Shown here: positions 18,313 to 26,402 of the stretch, piece by piece
How the letters are laid out: every line of letters starts with the position of its first letter
Position numbering within the stretch: position 1 is the stretch's first letter
NCBI RefSeq assembly: GCF_000576555.1
Contig: NZ_CP007144.1
Span: forward strand, 235,299-299,298
Source of the DNA: Hymenobacter swuensis DY53
GTDB taxonomy: Bacteria; Bacteroidota; Bacteroidia; Cytophagales; Hymenobacteraceae
Direction of reading: 5' to 3'
DNA length: 64,000 nt
Translations under genes and position numbers: made by a program
Notes under the pieces: model-generated
Database searches by the model: none
What the model was told of the DNA's origin: nothing
The model's input: the letters and a program-made list of their open reading frames with translations, nothing else

Positions 18313-18326
18313 CCAATACCTATCGA

Positions 18327-18602
18327 ATGGCACTGCACCTTTGTCCAAACTGTCAACAGAAGGATTTTTTCTGGGGAGGGTCCGAAGACGAAAATGGTCA
18401 GGACGCTACCCTATGGGGATGCGCAACGTGTCGATATAGTGCTTATGAATATGACGAGCGCCTAGCCTGCCCTTGTCTGCGCTGCCACAACGGAGAAGAG
18501 CTGCTTCTGGTTGATCAACAGCGCCGCTACTGGTGGTGCTTTCATTGCAACCATACGACGACCATCGAGCTACTACCCCCCCCAATAACCCGCAGAAGCT
18601 AA
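18327..18602 (+). CDS. Small zinc-ribbon protein
   Basis: The protein has 91 aa with four Cys pairs: CPNC (7-10), CATC, CPCLRC and CFHC, giving two likely zinc ribbons. No other domain is visible. It is placed 14 bp after the isonitrile synthase and 88 bp before the dioxygenase-UbiA gene, so probably in the same transcript. Its role is unknown; it is slightly lower in GC than its neighbours. Confidence 0.6.
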   Translation: MALHLCPNCQQKDFFWGGSEDENGQDATLWGCATCRYSAYEYDERLACPCLRCHNGEELLLVDQQRRYWWCFHCNHTTTIELLPPPITRRS

Positions 18603-18690
18603 TGCAGCATTAAGATCAGTAGCACCCTATCATATCTCACTCCTCTTTTGTACCTGCGGAGCACGTTTTCGCGCTATTCTACGTCCTGTT

Positions 18691-20457
18691 ATGCCTACTT
18701 ACTTCCTTGAACCCCAAACGCCCTTTGGCCTGCTCGTCCAGGCCGATTCGCCCGGCCAAACCATTGCGGGTATATCCGCCGACCAGATCCGGGCGTGGGT
18801 GCAGGAGCACCGCCTGCTGATTTTTCGCGGGTTTGCGCTGTTCGATAAAACCCAGTTTGCCCTTTACGCGCAGCAGTTGGGCGAGCCGCTGCAGTGGCCG
18901 TTCGGGGCCATCAATGAGTTGAAGGTAAAGGCCGACGCCAAGAACTACCTCTACACGCCCAGCGCCGTACCCCTGCACTGGGACGGGGCCTTTGTGGGCC
19001 GCATCCCGTACCTGATCTTCTTCCAGTGCCTGAAAGCGCCCCGCGCTGAGGACCGGGGCGGCACCACCTTTGCCGATACCGGCCGGGCACTGGCCCGAGC
19101 CACGGCCGCGCAGCGGGCCCGGTGGGCCCAGGCCACGCTCCGCTACCGGACCGAGAAAATCGTGCACTATGGCGGCACGCTCACCCAGCAGCTGCTGCAG
19201 GCCCACCCGGTCACGGGCGAGCCGACCATCCGCTTTGCCGAGCCCGTGCACGACCTCAACCCGGTTACGGTAGAAGTGCTCGATGCCACGGCAGAGCAGC
19301 AGGTGGCGCTGATTGCCGAGCTGCAAACTGCCCTGTACGCCCCGGAAGTGTTCTACATTCACACCTGGCAGGACAACGACATCGTGCTGGCTGACAACCA
19401 CGTGCTGCTGCACGGCCGCGACGCGTTTCTGAACCCCAATGAGCGCCACATTCAGCGCATCAACCTGCTGGCCCGGCCGGCGCACCGGGGCGTGGCGCAG
19501 TTTCTGAAAAACAGCAAAACCCTGCGCCGCACCGAGTTTCTGATTGCCGAAATTCCCATTTTTCTCATTCCCATCTTCCTCAGCGCCGAGAATTTGCGTT
19601 TCCTGAAAAAGCCGGAGCTGTACGCGGGGCTGGCGGGCATCTACCTGCTCTTCAACTTCGGCGATATGGTGAACGCCTACGCCGACCGCCGCGTGGATGC
19701 CGTCTACAAAAGCCACTTGTCCAACGCCATCTTCGAGCTGGGGCCGGCCGGGGTGCGCTGGCAGATGCGGGCTTCGGTGGCGGGCACCGTGCTCATCAGC
19801 CTGTGGCTGACGCGCCATACCGGGCGCTGGCAGTTTGTGCCGCTGACCGTAATCGGCTGGGCGCTGGGCTTCCAGTACTCCTGGCGGCCGCTGCACTTTA
19901 AGTCGCGCGGGCTTTGGCAGCTGGCCGCGCAGTGGGCCGTTATCTTTTTCGGGCCCATGGCCTACACCGGCAGCCTGGTCACGCACTTTCCCCGGCCGGC
20001 GGTACTCACCCTGGCGGGGGCTTACGGGCTGCTGCAGGTGGGCGTACTGATGCTCAACAACGCCGAGGACTACACCGAAGACCATGCCGCGGGCCTCAAC
20101 ACGGCCATCGTGGCGCTGGGGCTGCACCGCAGCATGCGGGTCGCACAGGCCCTGACCGGCGGGGCCGGGTTGCTGGCGCTAGGCAGCTTCGCGTATCTGT
20201 TCCGAGCCGAAAAGCTGCCGAAAGCCGCCTATCTGGCCCTGTTGCCGCTGGCCGGGGCCGTGGCCTACGTGGCCCAGGACTACGAGACGATCAACCAGAA
20301 AATAGCGGGCAAAGACGAGGTGGCCGCCACCGCCGTGCTCAAGGAAAACGGCATGCGAGTGCCCCAGTGGCTGAAGGCCACGGCCTACACCAGCCTGCTG
20401 GCCGCCGGGGTGCTTTTCGCTGCCCGTGTACGACGGCCCCGGACCCAGCAGGCCTGA
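18691..20457 (+). CDS. PvcB-like Fe(II)/2-oxoglutarate dioxygenase fused to a UbiA prenyltransferase
   Basis: This is a 588-aa single frame. Residues 1-265 are a TauD/PvcB-type dioxygenase with metal ligands H96-x-D98 and H241 (LLHGR) and the 2OG-binding R252. PvcB enzymes oxidise or desaturate PvcA products. Residues ~275-588 are an integral-membrane UbiA prenyltransferase: first Asp motif N328xxxD332xxxD336, second motif around D460-D464 (NNAEDYTEDHAAG), and about eight to nine hydrophobic segments. The enzyme would therefore sit in the inner membrane with the dioxygenase cytoplasmic. Following an isonitrile synthase, it suggests an oxidised and prenylated isonitrile (inference). The fusion itself is visible in the frame. 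Confidence 0.85.
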   Translation: MPTYFLEPQTPFGLLVQADSPGQTIAGISADQIRAWVQEHRLLIFRGFALFDKTQFALYAQQLGEPLQWPFGAINELKVKADAKNYLYTPSAVPLHWDGAFVGRIPYLIFFQCLKAPRAEDRGGTTFADTGRALARATAAQRARWAQATLRYRTEKIVHYGGTLTQQLLQAHPVTGEPTIRFAEPVHDLNPVTVEVLDATAEQQVALIAELQTALYAPEVFYIHTWQDNDIVLADNHVLLHGRDAFLNPNERHIQRINLLARPAHRGVAQFLKNSKTLRRTEFLIAEIPIFLIPIFLSAENLRFLKKPELYAGLAGIYLLFNFGDMVNAYADRRVDAVYKSHLSNAIFELGPAGVRWQMRASVAGTVLISLWLTRHTGRWQFVPLTVIGWALGFQYSWRPLHFKSRGLWQLAAQWAVIFFGPMAYTGSLVTHFPRPAVLTLAGAYGLLQVGVLMLNNAEDYTEDHAAGLNTAIVALGLHRSMRVAQALTGGAGLLALGSFAYLFRAEKLPKAAYLALLPLAGAVAYVAQDYETINQKIAGKDEVAATAVLKENGMRVPQWLKATAYTSLLAAGVLFAARVRRPRTQQA

Positions 20458-20507
20458 TTCTGTTGGCCGGCCATCATCTCTCCCACCTATATCGACCACC
20501 GCTCGGC

Positions 20508-21692
20508 ATGCCTGACCTGAATCCTGCTTCCCCCTCCATCGGATCCGATCCGGTGGAGGCAATCTACGACTGCGCCATTATCGGGGGCGGGGTTTCCGGG
20601 TTGACGCTGGCCGTGCAGCTGGCCCAGGCCGGGCGGCGGGTCGTGCTGTTTGAAAAGGAAACGTACCCGTTTCACCGCGTCTGCGGCGAGTACATCTCGC
20701 TGGAGAACTACGACTTTCTGTGCCGCATCGGGGTGCCGCTGCGCGAGATGAACCTGCCGAGAATGACGCGCTTCACCGTCTCCTCCCCCACCGGGGTGGC
20801 CCTGCATCACCCCCTGGATATCGGCGGCATCGGCATCACGCGCTACGAGCTGGATTTGCTGCTGGCCCGGCTGGCCGCGGCGCACGGGGCCAGCATTCAG
20901 GAGGGCACCAAGGTGACGGATGTCGTCTTCGCGGATGATGTGTTCACCCTCACCACGGCCGCAGGAGCAACCGTTCGAGCCCGCACGGCCTGCGGGGCCT
21001 GGGGCAAGCACGCCAACCTCGACGGCAAGCTGCGCCGCCCGTTTCTTGCATCCAGCCAGCAGGGGCGCCAGTTTGTGGCCGTGAAGTATCACTTGCAGCT
21101 GGCCGGTGGCTTTCCGCAGGATTTGGTGGAGATGCATAATTTTCGCGACGGCTACTGCGGGCTCTCGCCGGTACCCGGGGGGTTGACCAACTGCAGCTAC
21201 ATCAGCGACGTGCGTAACCTGCGCGCCCACGGCAACAGCGTGGCGGAGATGGAGCGCCAGGTGCTGATGCAAAACCCCTTGTTGCGCCCCTACCTGGAGC
21301 AGGCCCAACGGGCCGGGCAGGCGCCCATCGTCATTTCCCAAATCACGTTTCGGGAGCGCTCCACCGTGGATGCCCACGTGCTCATGCTGGGCGACGCCGC
21401 CGGCACTATTGCCCCGTTGGCCGGCAATGGCATGAGCATGGGCATGAACGCCAGCTTTCTACTGCACAGCCTACTGCTCGAGTTTCTGGAGGGCCGCCTG
21501 TCCCGCGCCGAGTTGGAGCAGCAATACACGCAGGCCTGGCGCAATCTGCTGAGCCTGCGCATCAGAGCTGGCCGCCTTATTCACCAGTTTTTCGGCCGCC
21601 CGGCCCTGACAACGCTGGCAATTCAGGCCCTCAAAGGCCTGCCTGGACTTACCGATCAGGTGCTGAAGCTCACCCACGGAAAAAGCTACTAA
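20508..21692 (+). CDS. FAD-dependent oxidoreductase (geranylgeranyl-reductase/halogenase-like)
   Basis: From ATG 20508 the protein has 394 aa. It has a Rossmann FAD motif near the start (DCAIIGGGVSGLTLAVQLAQ, then EKE), the substrate-side HRVCGEY segment, and the GDAAGTIAPLAGNGMSMGM flavin motif (~300). This places it in the group containing geranylgeranyl reductases and FAD-dependent halogenases/monooxygenases. It follows the UbiA fusion by 50 bp and ends the putative isonitrile operon. It may reduce the prenyl chain or oxidise the aromatic core; the sequence cannot decide. GC content is high, like the cobalamin locus. Confidence 0.85.
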   Translation: MPDLNPASPSIGSDPVEAIYDCAIIGGGVSGLTLAVQLAQAGRRVVLFEKETYPFHRVCGEYISLENYDFLCRIGVPLREMNLPRMTRFTVSSPTGVALHHPLDIGGIGITRYELDLLLARLAAAHGASIQEGTKVTDVVFADDVFTLTTAAGATVRARTACGAWGKHANLDGKLRRPFLASSQQGRQFVAVKYHLQLAGGFPQDLVEMHNFRDGYCGLSPVPGGLTNCSYISDVRNLRAHGNSVAEMERQVLMQNPLLRPYLEQAQRAGQAPIVISQITFRERSTVDAHVLMLGDAAGTIAPLAGNGMSMGMNASFLLHSLLLEFLEGRLSRAELEQQYTQAWRNLLSLRIRAGRLIHQFFGRPALTTLAIQALKGLPGLTDQVLKLTHGKSY

Positions 21693-21796
21693 TCCATCGT
21701 GTGAGGAGAAGTTTACTACAGAAGTCTAGCCGCGTGGAAGTGCTGTGTATAACCCCACCCTTGAATTAGAGCGTGTTGGGAATTTTGCTGTGGGCA

Positions 21797-22318
21797 TCAA
21801 CGGATAACCAAGTCTGGGTTGTCTCTTTCGAACCGATCGTGTATATCTTTCCACATGGCCACATCTTCGTCAAACTCTTCTTCATTCTTCGCAGGTGGGT
21901 ATTCCACTGCGATGTAGCTTTTGTACGCTCCGGTCACCTGTCTGATTTCTGCTTCCACCAGGTACGCGTCCTCATACGTGTCGCTTCCCTCTTCCGTATT
22001 GTACCAAACGGAGATGCCGAACACGACCTTCCCGTCATTGGTGAATTGGATGATGGTACTGAACACGTCGTCTCGCAACCCTTTATGGTTGTAGAAGTTG
22101 AAGGCGTGATTCGGATGTGCTATGGCGTACGCATTCAGTTCAGCGATGGAGTGCAGCGGCCGAAACACCTCCGGTGTGTGGTATGTATCATTCTGCCAGA
22201 CGTACAGCGATTTATTTACCAATGGCTCGATGCAGGTGCGGTCGCAAAAATGGGCTAGAAAGCGTTCTACAGTGTCCGCGTCACGCCCTGCTGAGAGGCC
22301 ATATATATCGTAGTACAT
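21797..22318 (-). CDS. Hypothetical protein (immunity-like)
   Basis: The protein has 173 aa, acidic, cytoplasmic, family not recognised. The pattern (MYYDIYGLSAGRD start, ISVWYNTEEGSD middle) resembles small immunity or DUF proteins. It is convergent with the FAD oxidoreductase gene. Confidence 0.6.
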   Translation of the reverse strand: MYYDIYGLSAGRDADTVERFLAHFCDRTCIEPLVNKSLYVWQNDTYHTPEVFRPLHSIAELNAYAIAHPNHAFNFYNHKGLRDDVFSTIIQFTNDGKVVFGISVWYNTEEGSDTYEDAYLVEAEIRQVTGAYKSYIAVEYPPAKNEEEFDEDVAMWKDIHDRFERDNPDLVIR

Positions 22319-22480
22319 AGCAAGGGGTTATGGTCGAGAGCTATTTACCGCTTACGGCTGTTCAGTGACAAGGTAGCAACCAGCTACTGTCATTCCCGAA
22401 CAAGAACCGATGACAAGCAAGCACTTGGCATTAACTACCGGGTTTATAGTGCTCACAGTCGCATAAGCCGCCTCAATATT

Positions 22481-22909
22481 ATGATCATCTACCAAAAGCC
22501 AGAGCGCTTGTTACTCGAAGTCTATGGCCTCTCGACACAAGGTATGTCAATAGTGGATCTTGGGATACCAGTGCAGCAGTTTGCTCCTTCCGTGGAGGCA
22601 GCCGAATTGGGCAATACATTGTTGCAACTGAGGCGGCACGAACGAACCGGTCTGCCTCATCCTACCGATTGGAAGCTATCAAAGCAGCAATGGCTCCAGC
22701 ATCTAGGCGCGCGTTCGGCGCGCACCTTCTTTAAGGATTGTAATGTCTGCTCGGTAGAGTATTCCAATGGCCAGTTCGAGATATGGGCGACGAAAACCAA
22801 TGGTATTGGGTCGTCTGAATACATAGGTCAGCCACTGGTGGTTTCCGAAGAGGATGCCATTACCCTTGGTAAAGGCGTTTTACGAATGCTGGAACAGTCA
22901 CAGCGGTAA
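22481..22909 (+). CDS. CdiI-like immunity protein (DUF1436-type)
   Basis: The protein has 142 aa. The layout resembles contact-dependent growth-inhibition immunity proteins of the CdiI_2/DUF1436 group: AAELGNTLLQLRRHE, then KLSKQQWLQHLGARSARTFF and a C-terminal ITLGKGVLRMLEQS. No toxin gene is adjacent, so it would be an orphan immunity gene. The assignment is by pattern only. Confidence 0.5.
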   Translation: MIIYQKPERLLLEVYGLSTQGMSIVDLGIPVQQFAPSVEAAELGNTLLQLRRHERTGLPHPTDWKLSKQQWLQHLGARSARTFFKDCNVCSVEYSNGQFEIWATKTNGIGSSEYIGQPLVVSEEDAITLGKGVLRMLEQSQR

Positions 22910-23265
22910 TGATCCAGTAGGTCTGAGCCTACAACCACTTGCCCCGTCGTATCAAGTTGCAGTTCACTAAAAGGGTGCTTATAGCAAAAGGAGTGTACTA
23001 CTAGTTGGGGCCGGCTGCCATGCCGAGCATTAACAGCAGCCATAGGCTCCCACAAAGAGCCAGCCCATCCGCCACCAATAAAAAGAGTAACGCGACTGCG
23101 CTTAGCCAACCTTGCCGCCATAGTTGCTTTATCAACAATATTCACATCCAAGTCAGCAGAACTAAGGCTAACACCACACCCGCCTTTGCCAAGCAAGCTG
23201 TCAGGCTCTCGCTCCCGTGTAGCAGATGACTCAAATAGCCTCCGGTTGGTAAGCAAGCTAATATG

Positions 23266-23402
23266 AGGTGGTCTAGCTAAGGCGGACACAATTGGGACAT
23301 GGTTTGGAGATGGGTTTCGAAGTGGTTGGGCGAGTGATAGCCGAGGGCAGAATGTCGGCGTTCGGCGTTATTGGGGTGGTCTGGTAAGAACAGACAGTGC
23401 GC
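23266..23402 (-). mobile_element. IS3-family remnant (OrfB C-terminus plus two IS ends)
   Basis: On the minus strand 23372-23277 encodes the OrfB tail NNAERRHSALGYHSP followed by NHFE and a TAG, the classical IS3 C-terminal motif. The end GAGGTGGTCTAGCTAA at 23266 matches the IS end at 63565. A second, diverged end (GGTGGTCTGGTAAG, 23375) follows directly in the same orientation. About 1 kb of transposase is missing between the two ends. Confidence 0.7.
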
Positions 23403-23474
23403 TAGGTACACCAATCTGCGCACATTGGTACAGAGTGTTCAAAGCAGTATGACAGTCGGAATAGAATCGCTACC

Positions 23475-24200
23475 ATGAAATCCCTGCTGCTCCCACTTAC
23501 TTGGCTGTGTACTCTGTCTGCATGTTCGCAGCAATTGGCTCTCCAGTCCTGCCCGAAAGGGCAAATTGGAGAACCTTCCCAAACTGTATCTGGAGTTGGC
23601 TACACCGTATTGCGCTTTGTGCAACAGGGGCGGGTAGTAGAATGCCTTGACCCCATTGCTAGTCGAAAAATGGACGACAAACGGCTTCAGGGAGCCTTAC
23701 GCTTCGGCGCGTTTTACTTAGTTCCTTCTAGCGCATTCTATACCCGTCAAGTATGGGTCTACTGCGTGGCGGGCCGCGACACCATGCATGTGCTGGTTAC
23801 CCCCTATTTCAACGTTGGTTACGCAGAACGTTCCTCTGCGCTGATTGACTCCATCCCGTTTCGCCCGGGCTTCTATCGCTTAGCCCCTGCCGGTACTCGG
23901 GGCCGAGGCGGGATGCCGGAACTGCCCACCGAAGGTACTTACCCGGTATCGGTGGTGGGCTACTACCAACAACATGTTGCCGCGTTGAACAGGCACAATC
24001 CTTTTGCGGGCTATTGCTTTCCGGCAGAATGGCCGCTGATAAAGGGGCAGGATGGCAGCTACCCGCTCAACCCTACTGGAATTTTCGCCGATATATTCTA
24101 TCGTCCTTGCTACCGCGTAGGCTACCTGTACCAGCTAACCCCCATGCCCTCTGCAGTACGCGCAGAGCTGTATCCGCCACCGACCGGCAATACCAGATAA
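23475..24200 (+). CDS. Lipoprotein of unknown function
   Basis: The protein has 241 aa. The signal ends in the lipobox LSAC (Cys ~17), so it is probably attached to the periplasmic or outer membrane. The body carries no recognised domain. The region QGALRFGAFYLVPSS and a proline-rich C-terminus are visible. It is followed by a second lipoprotein gene in the same direction after 84 bp. Confidence 0.6.
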   Translation: MKSLLLPLTWLCTLSACSQQLALQSCPKGQIGEPSQTVSGVGYTVLRFVQQGRVVECLDPIASRKMDDKRLQGALRFGAFYLVPSSAFYTRQVWVYCVAGRDTMHVLVTPYFNVGYAERSSALIDSIPFRPGFYRLAPAGTRGRGGMPELPTEGTYPVSVVGYYQQHVAALNRHNPFAGYCFPAEWPLIKGQDGSYPLNPTGIFADIFYRPCYRVGYLYQLTPMPSAVRAELYPPPTGNTR

Positions 24201-24284
24201 CGCACTGCAGCGTACATAACTCCTCCGCATCACTTGCCCGTTCAGGCGTTTTCAGGCACTATTTCAACTCTACCCAAACCCAGT

Positions 24285-24764
24285 ATGACCGTCAAATCCT
24301 TTTGCGTGATGGGGCCAATGCTATGGGTCCTGAGCAGTTGCCAACCGGAACACATGGCCTCCGCTGACTCCGGGCAAGCTCCTGGCCAAGCGGCGACGGC
24401 AGCTGCCGGTATGGATCCTTCCCGGGAAGGGCGCATGAGCTTTTGGCAGCAGCACCCGCACGTCTTTCAGGATCAGTACACCCGTTCCGCTCTCTGCGTT
24501 TCGGTGAGCACAGCTGACCTGCACCTGCTGGTGGGCGATACGGTCGTCACCCTGGAGCTTCGCCCGTGTACTGGCACCGACAGCAACCTGCAGTTCGAGG
24601 TAGTAGATGGGGGCCGCGTCGTTGGTGATCTGCTGTTTGCACCGGAGTTTGAAGAGGACAGCAGCTGCTATCTGTCCCTGCAGAATCCTCGATGGGTAAA
24701 ACGTCTCCACCCCTTTCAACAGGGCACCCTCACCGCCGTGCGCATGCCCGCGCATCTGCTTTGA
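24285..24764 (+). CDS. Small lipoprotein
   Basis: ATG 24285 is chosen because it starts a signal sequence (MTVKSFCVMGPMLWVLSSC) with a lipobox cysteine; an earlier ATG at 24234 would bury it. The protein is about 159 aa with no recognised domain. It is convergent with the next gene. Confidence 0.55.
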   Translation: MTVKSFCVMGPMLWVLSSCQPEHMASADSGQAPGQAATAAAGMDPSREGRMSFWQQHPHVFQDQYTRSALCVSVSTADLHLLVGDTVVTLELRPCTGTDSNLQFEVVDGGRVVGDLLFAPEFEEDSSCYLSLQNPRWVKRLHPFQQGTLTAVRMPAHLL

Positions 24765-24801
24765 CAAGCTCCTTGGCGGCCGGCTACGGACCCGTAGGTA
24801 C

Positions 24802-25422
24802 TCAAGGCCGCGAAACGCGCTCGATGCGGATAATATCCGTGATATAATACAGGGGCGCACGCTGGGTGCTCCAGGGCATCAGCGGCTTGTTAGGCCGAGC
24901 CCGGTAGGCCAAGTGCGGGTAGACCACCGGAACGTGGCCCAGGGCCACGTAGCGGGCCCTGATGCGATAGAGATGAAACAAGCCGTCTAAGGCGCGCTTT
25001 TTCCAGAACCGGCCTACCCGTACCGACACGGTTCCGGATCCGGGGAGTATCGGCAGGTAATTCGCGGACCCCGGGGTGGGATAGTGCACATAGGCCGCGC
25101 GTAGACTATCAGCTCTGGGTGGTTCCAGTAGATGGGGCAGGCTGTAGAGGCTGGTCACAAACACCCCTTGTCGGATCGCGCGCCCGTAGTGAAACGGCCG
25201 GCCTGCTCCGTAAGGCACCAAATAGATCTCAGCCAGATTTGTTACCGGAAGGGCATAGCCCAGGCCTTCCTCTCCAGTCGGCATCTGTATGATCACCCGG
25301 GAGGCAGGCACGGCCAACAGACCCTCGTAGGTCCCGGTATCAGCGGCGGCGATGATGGGCGGCTGCGCCGAAGTGCAGCGGCCATACGCACAACCTAGCA
25401 GAGCAATAGCGTATTTCTTCAT
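24802..25422 (-). CDS. Exported hypothetical protein
   Basis: The protein has 206 aa. A short N-terminal signal (MKKYAIALLGCAYGRCTSAQ) suggests export. The rest is proline-, arginine- and tyrosine-rich with no known domain. It is convergent with the lipoprotein gene at 24285. Confidence 0.5.
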   Translation of the reverse strand: MKKYAIALLGCAYGRCTSAQPPIIAAADTGTYEGLLAVPASRVIIQMPTGEEGLGYALPVTNLAEIYLVPYGAGRPFHYGRAIRQGVFVTSLYSLPHLLEPPRADSLRAAYVHYPTPGSANYLPILPGSGTVSVRVGRFWKKRALDGLFHLYRIRARYVALGHVPVVYPHLAYRARPNKPLMPWSTQRAPLYYITDIIRIERVSRP

Positions 25423-25654
25423 AGCAATCCGGTAGAGAAGTTGCAGCCGGAAAGCATCTCATCTGCTACCAGCCCGCCGACCGGCCGGGAGCAGAAACGG
25501 TGCGGTTCAGGAGTCAACTCCTGCGCGGTCTGGCAGCAGGGTATAGATACAAAATCATACCGGGAATCCGACCTAAAAGGCCGAACTTGGCTTCCGGCAG
25601 CTGTACTACACCATCCTGAGCTGCACGATGCTGCCGGCCGTCTACGCTCTGCGT

Positions 25655-26164
25655 ATGAAATCTTGCTTTTACCTGCTATGTATGCCAATCACGCTGGGCC
25701 TGTGTGCTTCCTGCGAGTCGGAGTATACCCGATTTGAGCACTCGTTAACGCCCGTGGGAGGCGTTGACAGCACGCTTTTTCGCGATCCGGCCGGCCGGGT
25801 ATATATCCGCTTGCCGTATCGGTACGTGCACGAAGACATCAGTCAAGACCCGCCCTATAATTATGAGGACTTCGTCTACTTTAACGGGGTTACCGGGGAC
25901 AGCGGAGTTAGCTTGAACCAGGGCATTGACATTCCTACCTTCCGGCGGGTACCGGGCACGTCCAATTATTGGCAAGACCGGCATTTTATTTATACTGACC
26001 CCTGGGTACCCTATCCGGGCCAATACTTCTTCTTCGCATTAGGACGTCGGGGAGCAGTACGTTTTCTCGCTGATCCCGAATTTGTCTACAGTGCCGGCAA
26101 CTTGTGGTACCGGGGGGTACACGTCCCAGGGGATACGGTGCCCCGCTCCGGGCATTATCCCTGA
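25655..26164 (+). CDS. Small lipoprotein
   Basis: ATG 25655 gives MKSCFYLLCMPITLGLCASC with a lipobox cysteine; an ATG at 25628 is nine codons upstream. The protein is about 169 aa, tyrosine-rich with alternating strands (VYIRLPYRYVHED, YFFFALGRRG). Its function is unknown. Confidence 0.5.
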   Translation: MKSCFYLLCMPITLGLCASCESEYTRFEHSLTPVGGVDSTLFRDPAGRVYIRLPYRYVHEDISQDPPYNYEDFVYFNGVTGDSGVSLNQGIDIPTFRRVPGTSNYWQDRHFIYTDPWVPYPGQYFFFALGRRGAVRFLADPEFVYSAGNLWYRGVHVPGDTVPRSGHYP

Positions 26165-26402
26165 CTTGCCGGCGACGGGCGACAAACCATGGGCATACGC
26201 CTGGTTCTGTAGCACTTTTACATGCTACCGGTCTGGCTGGACATCTACGAATGCCCTCTGGGGATACTGGGTGAACCACCTGTCCCAGCTGCCGCCAGGC
26301 GCTGGCCGTGGGGCTCGCTGCGCTGCAGTCGATCATTTCCTTCCGTTATCTTTTCGCTGATTCCATTTCGTAGCGTTCTTTATCTATTCGCTATCCATTC
26401 CT

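Noticed and set aside
18679..20127. Long minus-strand frame opposite the dioxygenase-UbiA gene
   Set aside because: It lies wholly within a gene with clear motifs on the plus strand. GC-rich codon use opens such shadow frames.
22828..23289. A 153-codon minus-strand frame between the CdiI-like gene and the IS3 remnant
   Set aside because: It overlaps the immunity gene by about 80 bp, starts inside the IS end, and has no recognised domain. It may be a fragment of a lost protein, but there is too little to call it a gene.
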